Shown piece by piece: positions 38,901-50,700 of a DNA stretch of 64,000 nt. This DNA comes from Brachypodius melanocephalos (Eukaryota > Chordata > Aves > Passeriformes > Pycnonotidae). Within the stretch, counting starts at the first letter, position 1. The number at the start of each line of letters is the position of its first letter. The notes beneath the pieces were generated by a model. It searched no databases and had not been told where the DNA came from. It was given only the letters and a program-made list of their open reading frames with translations. A program made the position numbers and the translations under genes. The DNA is taken from NCBI GenBank assembly GCA_013398615.1, contig VZSR01000479.1, positions 1 to 64,000 of the forward strand. Direction: 5' to 3'.

Positions 38901-39949
38901 CATGCAAATAATTCACTATTATATGAGAAAACCAACTTTCTTGCGTTTTCAGACAAAGACCAGGAGAGTTGAATGTTAACTTGTGCTCTTGCTTGTGCTC
39001 TTTGACAAATTTGCCTTCACAGGGAAACACTGGATTGTCAAATCTTTGCTTGTTACAGAAGGCAGTAGACAAGTAGCTGCTTTGCTGGCTGTGAAGCAGG
39101 ACACTTCACTGGTTTGGGCAAAAGCAGCTGTCCAGGAGGGGAGGAATGCCTCAGGTAATTCCAAACTTCAGTAATCAAAGCATGAAGAAAACATTGCCAG
39201 AAATGAACAAGTTACTTAAGACGTGCTACTGCAAACTGGAAGGCCATATCAATAGCTTGTGATGAACATCTTACAGAGGTGTTTTTCCTACTAGCCCTTC
39301 ACTTAAAAGCGAGAGAGAGCACATTTTGGGCACAACTTGAGAACCTGAGTCCTAATGTAACTTAGCCATTTCAAGTCTTTGGAGTTTTGTGAGGATTTTG
39401 TGGTAATGCTGGCTTATGATCCTTGTTGCAAACTTCCCTACCCACAGGATCAGAGCCTAGACTGCACAGTCATGGACCACAGATTTGTGACACAGATAAA
39501 GAACAGATTATCTGTGTTCCTAAGTAAGTTAGTCATAAACCTGTCTTTTGAACTATTTTTAAGTCTATGAAATAAGAAACAAGGTTTATTGAAACAGGCA
39601 CATGTTCATGATGCGCATACACTAGCTTTATTTTGGGTCAGGAGGTCACTGTGTGTATGGTATACTACGGGGAGACCCTACCTGCTACGGGGCAAAGACT
39701 TACCTTAAAAAAATGCCTTGTTGCAGGACTTGCCGTTCTCCCAGTGTTCTAAGACTCAGGGTGTGCTGCCTTTTCTGGCCCTCTTTAGATAAAACATCTG
39801 AGCCTTAAACCGCACTAAATCGGAACAGAACGACAGGGACCCTGCGTTTTTGTCTTGTTAAGCAAATTTTTCCACGTTTCAACTTTTGGTGCTCAACTTC
39901 AGCGCTCGAAGTCCACCAGTGACTCCAGAGGAGTCCCAGGGTGGAAGAA

Positions 39950-40095
39950 GGATGGTGCGGGTGTGCAGTGGGGAGCGGCAGCCAGGTGTCCCCGGAGCGC
40001 TGTACAAGGAGCGGCCCGGGTGTCTCGGGAGCGGTGTGCGGGGAACGGCAGCTCGGGGTCCCCGGAGTAGCCCGGGTGTCCCCGGCCGAGCAGCC
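39950..40095. repeat. GC-rich minisatellite-like repeat in the CpG island
   Basis: Degenerate copies of a GGTGTCCCCGGAG-type block recur at 39985, 40019, 40056 (as GGGTCCCCGGAG) and 40075. They are separated by related GGAGCGG and CGGGGAACGGCAG segments. Spacing is irregular at roughly 20-37 bp, so this is an imperfect minisatellite rather than a clean array. Read antisense it gives repeated Pro/Arg/Thr-rich peptide blocks, which explains much of the long minus-strand frame there. Confidence 0.6.
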
Positions 40096-40379
40096 GCCGC
40101 CAGGGGGTACTCGGAGAGAGCGAATGCGGGCAACAAAAGGCGGCGGAGCCTGACCGGCCGCAGTGGCAGCGCGGAGCCGCTGCGCGCCCGTTCCCGTGCC
40201 CCAGCCCGCACATTCCTTCCCGGGCCGGGGGCGGGCTCGCCCCCGCTCTGAGAGTCGCGTCCCCTCGCCACGGCGCCGGGCTGGGAAGGGAGGAAGGGGC
40301 TGCAAGGTGCCGCCGAGTCCCCTCGGCGCTGTCCCTGGGGCGGCCCCGCTCTGCGCTGCCCCGTCACCGTTCCTTTCAC

Positions 40380-40530
40380 GGTCCCTCTCGCGGTCCCCGC
40401 GGGTCTCGAACTCGCGGCACTGAGGCGCGGGCCGGGCGGGCGGTGACGTCAGGAGCGGCGGCCAATGGCATGGCGGGGGGGGCGCGCTCCGCTCCATCCC
40501 CGCTCCGCTCTCGGCAGCGGCGGCAGCGCT
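40380..40530 (+). promoter_or_regulatory. SLIT3: Probable SLIT3 core promoter (TATA-less, CpG-island type)
   Basis: Within the CpG island a GC box (CCGGGCGGG, 40432-40440) runs almost directly into a perfect palindromic cAMP-response element (TGACGTCA, 40444-40451), with a CCAAT box at 40462-40466. No TATA box is visible. This order is typical of a CpG-island promoter, and it lies about 600 bp upstream of the SLIT3 start codon on the same strand. The transcription start is inferred to lie around 40,490-40,560; it cannot be fixed from sequence alone. The CRE suggests a possible response to CREB/ATF factors. Confidence 0.65.
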
Positions 40531-41075
40531 GCTCCGGCACGGCTCCGGTACAGCCCGGCACGGATCCGCCACTGCTCCGGCACAGCCCCGCACAGCCCGC
40601 AGCGGGGGCGGACCCGCGGCGGAGAGGTCGCTGCGAAGCCCCAGCTGTCCCCTCCGCGGGTTACCTGCCCGGCCCAGGTGGGGCGGTGCAGAGCGGAGGA
40701 GGCTGTTTTGGAGCTTGCTGCCGCTCCTGATGGATGTTTTGTGTGTGTTTGCCTCCGCTCCCGGGTTCTCTTTCATCTGAGGACGCATCTGGCTCGAGCT
40801 CTGTTAAACTATCTGCCTTCTGGTACCGCTCGCAGATAACAGAAAGAAACCTGAGCCTGAAAGGCAATCCCCCACCTTCTTCCACCTAACGTGACCTTCT
40901 CGGGCGCCTTTGAAGCTTTGCTGGTGCTCCGGCGATGATGGCAGTGGTGCTTTCCCTTGGGCTGTGCTAAGAGCCTCTTGTTTTCTTTTCCCTTTTTTTT
41001 TTTCTTGGAGGCATTTAATCTTTAAAGGCCGGCTTCTGGCGCTCACTTTTATATCCACTGAAGCCATCGAGAACC
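40531..41075 (+). other. SLIT3: SLIT3 5' leader with candidate non-coding intron
   Basis: This is the transcribed leader implied between the promoter and the start codon. A CAG|GTGGGG donor-like site has its GT at 40678-40679. A long pyrimidine run ends in an AG at 41009-41010 (TTTCTTGGAG), with a possible branch-site sequence GTGCTAAG about 40 bp upstream. If both are used, about 333 bp are removed. That segment holds all four upstream ATGs seen after the promoter: 40730 (stop 40780), 40734 (stop 40889), and 40935 and 40938 (shared stop 40970). The 41011-41075 stretch has no ATG. The acceptor is not ideal (GAG rather than CAG/TAG), so the intron remains a hypothesis. Confidence 0.4.
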
Positions 41076-41260
41076 ATGTTGGCTGGTGGAAGAAGTGCCT
41101 TTCTGTGCCTTGGAACGATCCTAAGCTTTTGGAGCTCCGTGAGTTGGATGCCTGTTGGAGGATGCCCGCATAAGTGTACGTGTATTGCTTCCAACGTGGA
41201 TTGTCACGGACTGGGACTCAGGAGTGTGCCGAGGGATATTCCCAGGAATGCCGAGAGACT
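41076..41260 (+). CDS. SLIT3: SLIT3 coding exon 1: signal peptide and LRR N-terminal cap
   Basis: SLIT3 is a secreted guidance ligand that binds Robo receptors and acts in axon, vascular and organ patterning. This exon holds the start codon and 61 full codons plus two bases. The ATG at 41076 has A at -3. Residues 1 to about 29 form a hydrophobic signal peptide (FLCLGTILSFW core). A cysteine-rich LRRNT cap follows, with Cys30, Cys34, Cys36 and Cys43 and the Slit-type motif VDCHGLGLRSVPR then IPRNAERL. The exon ends at a GTAAGT donor in phase 2, inside a Leu codon. The NAERL form, and the match of exons 2-3, point to SLIT3 rather than SLIT1 or SLIT2, which as I recall have NTERL here. The signal peptide differs from the human one, which is usual for signal peptides. 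Only the N-terminal part of this roughly 1,500-residue protein is in the window. Gene identity is very likely. Confidence 0.95.
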
Positions 41261-41959
41261 GTAAGTAAAAACCGCTAAGGGCTTCTCGAGCACTTGTAGG
41301 AACACCTGGGACGAGTTTCCCAACACCTGCCTATCAGTGCAGAGTGCTGGTAACAGGAGTTCAGCAATCCCACTCGGATTAATGTTTTCAGGAGGGAAGG
41401 GGAGGAGCTTTCCAGAAGTTCCAGCGCTCCTGCCGCTGTGCCTTTGTACAGGCGATCGATCTCGGAGTTTCACGTTAACTTTCAGCTGCTGCCTGATCGG
41501 GTTTTGCAGTGACTTGCTTGAAATGGAGTTCGGAGCTGTACCCAGAGTGCTCCCGGCTTAATCACTGTCAGTGCAAACACCAATTTAATATGCAATTAGA
41601 AACCTGGATGTTTTCACCTGGAGGCTGGTAGCAGTTTCTCCTTACTTTCTCAGCATGGTGATTTCATCACCATGGAAAACCGACTGCTTCCATAAACTAA
41701 TTCAAATAGCGAACTCACATTAAACAGCCTCTAATTTCTGTTTCAAACTGCTGTGGAGAAGCTGGTTATTCAGTATTTAATCTGCTTCAGGGTTTATGAT
41801 AGCAACGTAACGCTGTGGGGAGCACGGAGAATAATGAATGCGTTCATGGCAAATCCCATGCATTGGAAGTTCTCGGGAGTTTTTTTAGCTGTTTTTACTC
41901 GCTGAGTGAATTCCTAGGGAGAAAGCTGAAAGCAAAGTGGAGTTTTCTGATAGAGTTCT

Positions 41960-42115
41960 GGCACTGGCCCGGTGCAGGGGACGGCGTCTGTGACGTGCCT
42001 TAATGCATAGCAGATGGCACATCTCCGAGAGTGCCCGGTGCGAGATAGGGACCCGTCCGGGAGGAATGTTAAACACAACCCCAGCCGCGGCGCTCCGGGC
42101 TGACCCCGGGACAGG
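41960..42115. other. CpG-rich patch in proximal SLIT3 intron 1
   Basis: CpG density rises over about 150 bp (GACGGCGTCTGTGACGTG, GACCCGTCCGGGAGG, CCGCGGCGCTCCGGG) about 0.7 kb after exon 1. It may be the fringe of the promoter island or a separate regulatory element. Confidence 0.5.
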
Positions 42116-44700
42116 GCACTCCCTTGTGCCTCGTGTGGATTAGCCCATAACTTAAAATGCTTTTGAACTTGTAAGCAAACGCTGTAGATTGTATGGCCCG
42201 ACTTCCTGTTTTATTTCCTTCTGGGTCATAGACTTGGGGAAACTTCAAATTCTCAGGCAGTTTTTTCCTCCGAGGAAGAAAGCTGGATGAGGTTACTGAG
42301 CAAACAGACTTTGTGTGCAAAGAGCACTCCTAAGGGCTAAGTTCTGTCCCAGAATGAAATTTTATAGAATCCTTGGCTGTTTCTTAATGCATTTTATAGC
42401 GCTGAGAGCTCTTAAATGATAGCAATGTGCAGTTTTCTTACTGCACTGTTCTACAACCTTTAATGTTTTGCGGCTATATCAGCCCTCCTTTTAACCTCAG
42501 CTGTGTGAGCAATAGCTTTCAGATGTCAGTGCTATAGAAACCTTCACTTCTGTGCCTGAAACCAAGTACTCTAAGATTGCTGGGTAGCAACATGGCATTT
42601 TAGAGCCAAAACCCCTCACCGAATCTGGAACAACAAACCAGTACCAGGGGAGCGTGTCAGGCGTGTGTGTGATAACACAGCTGGTTTGTGTGCTTCACTG
42701 GTGTGTGAATGGTTTCAAGAGTTAAAGGCTAGAATTAAACTTCTAAATTGCAGGTTAAAATGATCCACAAGCACAAGGTTAGTTGGCCACCTGAGAATCA
42801 TTTCATCAATGGTAATTTGTTATAGCTGGGATTTTAGAGGGGCTGAATTCCTGTTGTTACTGGGTTTCATTTGCGAGAGTAAACATTACAGAGATGTGAA
42901 CTTTCCTGGCCTTCTGCAGGAGGCTGAGCCAGAAGAAGAAGAAGACTCTTGGCAGGTTAAGTGTTAAAAAGAATGAAGGAGTGCATAATCACTGTCTTGG
43001 TCTTGTTCTTTTTGGTGTTATTTACAGATTTAAATTTTAGATTAATGGCTTCGAAAAGAACAATAGTAACGATTTCACAATATTCAATATGAACATTTAA
43101 CCTCAGAGATACCACTACTGATAGATATGAAGTGGAGCTGTGTTGGATGGTTTGTTTGGGTTTTTTTTTAACATATATAAATAGTGTATTGTTGGATCAT
43201 TCAGTGGCTGAAACCTTGTGGAAATAGGATACAGAAGGTCATGTGGTAACACTTTAATCTGCATTTTAAATACTGTTTTCAGTTCTTATTTCTGTCAGTC
43301 CATTGTGAGCCTTTCACTGTTTTTGTAGTGTTCCCCAACATCTCCATTACAACTATTTTAAACCTTGTATCAGTTCCTTCAAATCTAGATTTCTACTAAT
43401 TGCACTAACTTGGGTTTTCTAATGTAAGCAATAGAGAGAGAGACTCTATTCCCTCTGCGTCTAAATTCTGCTCATAGGTGAAACACCAGTCAGCCACAGG
43501 ATATCTCAGAGTCTCTCATTTTGCCCTGTGGTCCACAGCAACCTGTAACTATTTATGAAATAACAGTGGGCTGATGTGTAATCTTACTAGTGTGTTTAAC
43601 ATGTAAATAAGATTAAATTGATCGTATCTGAAATCACAAAAATATTTTTAATCTCTGAGAAATGTTTATATGTTGGGAAAATAATTTTAACAAGTTTCTT
43701 GATGGCCACACACGAAGTGCCTTTTTAACTGTTATGCTCTAGAAAGGTATTTATTTCTCTCTGCATTCTCCTGAGCTAAAATTCCACATACCTGGTCAAA
43801 TCAGAAAGTTTTTGCTCTTATTAGTAAGAGATCTAATGGCACAACTTAAAATATTTTGCCACCAAGCTTTCAGAGTTATCTTTGGACAAATTTACAGATT
43901 GTTTGGGCTAGTGGAGCCAAGTTAAATATTATTCAAATTTGTGTTAATACGAAACCCAGGAAAACTGAAAATATAACATCAAGTAAACAATGGAAAATAT
44001 TTTTTTTGGAAAATAATTTCTTATTGAGAAGTTGTATTAAATGAACTAGCTTTGATTACTGATTCCTCATGAGAAATGAGATGCATGCTTGATTTTTTTT
44101 CCTGAACACTTTGAGGGGCTGTACGTTTGTACCTGTGATTTCTACCTTGAAGGAAATCTACAGATTAATCAGTGATCACAGAAACAGTGTTATAAAAAAC
44201 AATGCCATACTTTTGTTTTTAATTTTAGCACAGATTCATCTTTAATAGTAGCTCTGCAAATATAGCAAGTGGTGTTAGGTTTGTGTTGCTGTTTTTGCCT
44301 TGTTATTACATTCTATGATAGTAATAAATGTGTGGTCGAGATTGAAGCTTTGGCTCAGCTCTCATGAAGGATGAAAAAGAGGTGAAAACTGCCCTGCTGC
44401 ACAATGAAATTAGTCTGGACAAAATAAATGGTGAAGCTTATCCTTGCCGCTTCCAGGAGTGACTTCCAATTCTCCTTGTTCTGGAGAAGGAATGCTCAGG
44501 ATAGCCATTGTGTTCCATATCTGCATTATGCTCTCATACTGCAGGGTGGTGCTGCTCCTCAGAGACCCTTGAGCAGGAAAATGGAGCTGCCCTTGTGGTT
44601 GTTGTTGGTATTTACTGGTCCCTTCCACACCTGTGAAGCAGCTTAGCACCTTACCAAAAATAGAAGTTGATAAAATTTTTGCATTCTGGAGAAAAAGTAG

Positions 44701-44755
44701 TAATTTATTAATAAATTATCTATATTTATTTATATTTATATCTATAATAAAAGTG
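44701..44755. repeat. AT-rich low-complexity patch
   Basis: The stretch consists almost entirely of A and T in TATTTATA-like units, in SLIT3 intron 1. Confidence 0.85.
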
Positions 44756-47700
44756 AATCTGGAGTAGGCATAGTGATTTCTTTCTTTTAGCTGGGCAACT
44801 GATACAACATTTTGACCTAATAAAGGAAGAAAATTTAAGGGTATGTAAACACATCCATGAGAATCCCAACTATTTCACCTTTCTGAAACTTTTCTTGGGA
44901 TTGCTTCATCAAGCGCCCATAATCAGAGTTTCCTTAATTGTGCTTCAGTTCTCAGATGTGATCATTTATATAATTTCCTTCAGTGGAAATGTTTTCTGTA
45001 TATGTAGAATATTATACATGCGGCTCTTTATAACACTTAATAATGCTGATATTCCTGTTTAGTTTGAGAGGATGCATCAATGCAGTGAGCACATCAAAGG
45101 CACCTGACAGTTGAGTTCTTCAGCTCTGAAAGAAACAAGTGATACTGAGAAACTGCCCACAAATCTGCTGGGTCAGGGTCTGCCTTCTGTTTGAATGTGA
45201 AGCATGAGCCTTGGTGTTTTTCCTCCCATTCATGCCTGGTTATCTCCCTGTGTGTTAGCAGCACATTATATATGTAGAAAAGCTTCTTTGGAGAATTTAA
45301 CCATGTTTAAGTTCTTGATGAGTTTATGTTTGGTGGCTTGGGCTCTTGTTTAATTGATAGCTCTCCTGTGTTAGTCATTGCTTTCTTCTGCTTTTCATTT
45401 GAAGTATTCTTTACTTTGCTAAATAGATAAAGCTTGCAGGACTAATCTGTTCTATGCTTTGTCTGAGCAGCTAAATTGAGTGTGTCCACATTTAGGTGCA
45501 ATTTAGAAGCTTAGTCATCTGCTTACCTCCTGAGTTTTCATGTGGTCTGGGGTTTCTGTTACACAAATATATTATTATGGTGGTTTTGGCCTAGGTGCAT
45601 TGAGCTGCTGAAGTTGCACTGGCTTGTAATAAGTCTTCAACTTCCTCATTTCTGTCTCCAAATTGAATCCGAGTTCCTGTCTTGAATGCTTCCATATTCC
45701 TGCAGAAGGCAATGTTAAACACATGCAAATATAATTATGTGACTCTTACACTGACATTCTGCTTTTCTAGAGCTCTTCCCACTAGGGATTACCACTCATT
45801 TGTTTGTAGTAATAGTCTCCAAAACCTTGCATGGAGCATTTCTCAGATTTTTTTTTTCCCTAGGTCATGTGTCAGTAAGTGGATGTAACATGGCTTTGGC
45901 TTGGAAAAGTTTGCTCTTGGAGGGACTGATCCTGGGAAAACTCAGCTGATTTATTTAATTTAAGGGGGATTCTTCCCTTTCCTAATGTACTTCTGACTTG
46001 AGTGGATGTTGGCACTACCTTGGTTAGGATCAGTCTGGTGCTATTAAATCTGTTATGTGGTTTTGAAGCGATGGGAGCAGGAAGGAGGATGGAATTAGCT
46101 GTTGTAAATTGGTAGCTGCAGAAGCAAGTAGTGGCAATTGTTGTGTTGCCTGTATTTATTTGCACAGATTTGGATTAGATTTTGAGATGAAATAGACCAG
46201 GCTACTCCCTGCAGAACTTTTTAATGAGCTTCTCTGAGACTATTTACTTTTATTCATGTTCTTACTTTTGCAGCTGAGTATTGATTCATGCAAAGGAGTT
46301 AGGCCAAAGGAAAATTGCCCCTCAAAAGAGCAGCTGTTGTCTTTTAGAAAATCCTAAAATATAGATGATAAATATTGTTTTTATGTCCCTGGAATTTGTG
46401 CATTGGATGGCTTTGGGAAAGCATCTAGCCAAGAATACAGGTATAGCTTACCTGTAGGGATGTGAGGCCAAAAATAAATCAATCTTAATACTCTTAGAGT
46501 AGTTGTATAAAACTCCTTGTGTTTTACATTGTCATTTGACCTTTATAGTGAGAAATACTTGTAATCTTTTGGAGTGTCACTGCTGGAGTGTAAGCATTTC
46601 CAGTTGTGTTTAAAACAAAAATTGCTTGTCCTGCATGGACATTGACTTCTGATATTTGTTCTTTTTTGTTTTCGAGAGTATTTAGGCTATTCCTCAGCTT
46701 CCACAGAGCAGAGAAAAACTATTTTCTCACAGAAATCTCACAAGATGTTTGGGGATAATGATAATAGGGGAAAAGAACTTACCTCTAATAAGAATATTCA
46801 GTGAGTAATTTCAGTGACTGCATGTAAAGAAGTGAGCTTGTTTACTGCAGAGACTATTCAGAAGGCTTAAATCAGCATGTGTTCCCTCCCAGGAACTAAC
46901 AGCCCAAATGACTTGAAGCTTAATTTTCCCAAAACCCTTGATAAAGTTTGTGGTGCCCCTCGTGCTTGCTTTCCCAGAGTGTGGCTGGGGGCACCTGTAG
47001 GAATCCACTCACACATCCCACAGCTCTCTGAAAGGGGCTTCTCTTTCCCTCTTGGACTTATTTTCCATCCTGCAAGGCAAAACAGTGATGTTTCTCCTCC
47101 TCAGGGAGCAGGAGACACAGAGACATAGCAAGTTCCTAATTTCAGGTGAGGAAGGAAGGTAAATTTGGGGAGCAAAGCTACAGTGAGCCTCAGAAGGCAA
47201 AGCTTTTTAAAGCTTTTTCAAGAAAAATAATGTTGGCCAGATGATGGAGAATGACTGACTGCAAGGAACATGTGGCAAACTCCTTCAGGTGATTGTCAGG
47301 TGATTGTCCCTCTTAAAGGGATGGAGATAGGAGCAGTGGTGTTCAGGTAATATTATAAGAGAGGTCAGTTTTATTCCCCATCCTCCTGTGAGGTCTGAGG
47401 GCCAGGCTGGTGGCAATGTGCATCCTGTCCTAGGCTCCTTTCTGCTGCTGAGGTCATAGGAACCTTCCAGAACTTCCCATTGATTGAAGTGCTTCAGCAT
47501 AATGCGATGTAGATTTTGATCCAGGACTGCTGTGCTGACTCCCATCCCTCTTGTGTTCACTAACAGGTTTTATTTGCCAGTGTAAAGCTCTATCAATTCT
47601 GTTTGTTGTTTAAGTCACATTCAGGATAAGAAAAGGCTGGGTTCCAGTCAGATTTGGGTTGCAATATGGCTCAGGCTGCTCTGTTTCCAGTATTTTTCAA

Positions 47701-50700
47701 GTCTTTTCTCCAGAGATCTGTAATGCTTTATTTCCAGGTCTGTTTTCAGTGTTTTCTGGCCAGACATATCATCATTTCAGATCTTGAATGGGTCTTGTCA
47801 ATGGCACGAACTGCTTCTTCCTCATTAGCAAATGGCCCTGTAAGCAGCTGACAGTTTGTCTAATGGTATTAAACACATTAAAGATAAGGGAACAGGTCTG
47901 TGCTCTGTACTCAGTAAATCTGAGATTGAGTTGAAGGCCATCTCCACAGAAAAGAGAATTTAAGAGGCTGATTCTTACCTCCACCAGTTATTTTCAGCCT
48001 TTTTTTTCCCCCTGCAGCTGAATCTGGTCTGTCAGTTGTCTCTGTCAGAATAAATTTTTGTATTTTGCTTTTACACCATCGTTTGGCTGCAATATATGTT
48101 TTTAATTTTATGATTGATAGATTTCTAGATTTTCTTTTAATTAGATTTTTACCTTTCTATTTGTGATCTACTTGTTTTTCTATGATCCTAATTTTGTCTC
48201 TCAGGTAGAAATGAAAATGTAGCCATTGGTTCAAATCTACTTTGCTGTCACTGGTGAAGGGAGCATTTGCAGTAAACATGTGTGGTTAAAATGAGGCAGA
48301 AAATTCAGTTTAAAAGTTGTTCTTGTCTTGACTTTCCATTGATCAGTCTTCAAAATCTATCTGAAATTTGTTTCTAAATTGATTGTAGAATTGATGTTAC
48401 CCATAAAATCATTTTTATCTGTTTTCCTCAATAGTTACAATACTGTTGCAGAAATTATTCTTGACTTTCTGCCAAGGGGCCTCCTCAGGAGAGTGCTGTG
48501 TGCTTCGTGCCTGGAGGATGCTGTGCCTGCCTTTATCCCTGCTTCAGCTGCCTGGACAGGGATCAGCCTGGTGGAATTAGCACCAGGGTACTGATGAAGC
48601 CTCTCAAACACCTGTAAATGTTTTGGATTTTGAGACACGTTATCCCTGCTGGTACCTCCTGGCTGCCCTGTGCACCCACAGTCAGTGTGGTTTGAGGGAG
48701 CAGTGTTGAATTAATTGGAATTAATGTTGTATTTAGGAATTAATGACCCCTCTTCTGTGTTATGGGGACACAGTGGTGACATTGTGTCTCTGTGTCACCC
48801 ACAGCAGCAGGACACAGGAGCTGCAGTTCTTCAGGATGTTTTCTGTGCACTTGACAGCTGTTTGATTCTACAGAGACACAGATTGGTGATTCTGTTTCAG
48901 CCAGGACTCCATGGAAGGGGAGGACAGACTGCTCTGGGGGTCAGTGATTTGCAGATCAGTAACCATTTTTAACAGCCTGTCAACATGCTTGTAGGAAATG
49001 TGGGGAGGATGGTGATGAACTCCATTTCTGATAGATTTATTCTTTTTTTCCCTCCATTCTGATGCTGTTTCTTGAGAGGAACACTCCTGGTTAAAAAAAA
49101 GGGCAAAACCAGTTTGTTTTGCAAAACTTAAAATTTACTGTGATTTTAATTCTGTCAGTTAAAAATACAGAGTGCAAATTGGGCTGTGCTGGAGTTGAGG
49201 ACAGTGCCTGCTGTACTCATCAGTTCTGTTTCATCTGCTTGTCTTCATCCCTTTGTTCATTTTTCTTTGTAGAAAATCCCTTGGGAAATCTTTGTTTGCA
49301 CAGTGTTCAGTATGAAGAAATCTTGAGCTATTGTAAGGGTGCTTCTACGCATGATAGCAGAAATGGTAATAAATTTCATATTAGCGGAGTTGAGGTTCTG
49401 ATCGCCAATATCACAGCACCATTAAGTGCAGCTTTTAATGTATGTCTCCAAACTTTATTTCAAGAGCTGGATTTTTCAAGCTTGGCTATTTCACTGTTGG
49501 GAGGGAGAGGCACAGAATGGAGGGGAAGAGTGTGGAAATTAATTTTGTCGTGAAATATGTCAAAAGATAAGCCTTTAACTATTAGGGAAGATAACATTTT
49601 GATGGCAGAAGCAAGGTGCATACTGATAATTAGGGGACTATTCCTGAATCCTTGGGCTTTTTTTCCTGTTGGTCTTTTTCCTTTTCCCCTTGGCAGATGA
49701 GGAATGTGATGATTAACTGGTGCAGAATAGAAATGTGAGTACACTGGGAGGTATTACTGGTGCGTGTTGTTGTGGGACCGGATAAGTGATCCTGAAAGTT
49801 TCAAGTGATACCATCAGTTATGAACCTTCCTCACTTTCTCAGGTCAGAGTAAAACCAAGTGTTTTAAGGCAGTTTAGCAAAACTATCCTACTGAATTGTC
49901 ATCTCTGACATTTTCTCTGGATGTGCACTGGGCAATATTGAGCACTTCTTCAAATATTTTAGCAGCTTTTAAAGTTGAAGTAGTACTTGGTTGTCTGCCT
50001 GCCTCAGAGAGTTTTCAGTGTTATCATTAGATGCAATGTCATGTGTTACAAGATACTGCCCTGATGAAAAAACTCGACTTACTTGGAAGAGATTTTTCCA
50101 CAAACAGTTTGTCCTAAAATAGAAAATATTCCAATTCCTAACTTTGGTTTTCCTTTGAAGATTACAGAAGGCTTGTCCAAAAATGGAAGACTCTTCCTTA
50201 GAATTTTATATTGTGTTCTTTGGGATGTGCTGTCATATTCAAGGTGAATGAACAAAGACGACCTGTGTTACACATTCCCTGTGTAAGAATATAATTTAGC
50301 TTTAGATTAATGATTTTTCTGCTCTCTCAATGAGCAGTTTTCCCATTCTCTGTAGTTTAGGAGGACAGAGTGTGTAGCATATAAAGTTCACAGAACAGAT
50401 GTGATCACAGGATATCCAGCCCATTAAAGTAATCCTGCATATGTATGTACTGCTTGTCCACAGCTATGGCGACAGCAATGTTTAATTAAAGCAGTTGTGT
50501 TGTTTAAATATGACTCTGAGAAATTTCAGCAAGGAAAAGATGACTCCAGAAAGCAGTTTTTGTGTCTTGTGCCTTCTGTTTGTCCTAAAGCATGTTTTGC
50601 CTGGACTTTAGTGGGAACTCAGCTTATGGATTTTCTCCAATTTTGTCTTTTGTCTCTGTGATGATTTTGTTTAGACTGGGGAGGCATTTTATATTAGGAA

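Larger units (their letters stand above)
36900..39889. other. SLIT3 upstream flank, no supported gene
   Basis: The flank holds the 13-bp tandem triplet and the 37-A tract. A 101-codon frame at 38347-38652 has no recognisable domain. The octamer CTACGGGG occurs twice near 39665-39695, with no known meaning. Confidence 0.65.
39890..40700. other. CpG island at the SLIT3 5' end
   Basis: Base composition changes sharply from AT-rich flanks to GC-rich, CpG-dense sequence over about 0.8 kb, then returns to mixed composition before the first coding exon. The island contains the promoter motifs and a GC-rich minisatellite. Its edges were judged by eye. Long open frames across it on both strands, including a 327-codon minus-strand frame at 39805-40788, are explained by the shortage of stop codons in GC-rich DNA. 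Confidence 0.85.

Noticed and set aside
39805..40788. A 327-codon minus-strand open frame, the longest in the window
   Set aside because: It lies over the SLIT3 CpG island. It is rich in Pro, Arg, Ala and Gly and partly repetitive, shows no known domain, and is expected from stop-poor GC-rich DNA.
40910..41173. An 87-codon frame overlapping the SLIT3 start codon
   Set aside because: It begins at TTG, not ATG, and is out of frame with the clear Slit signal peptide and LRRNT. It is a shadow frame.
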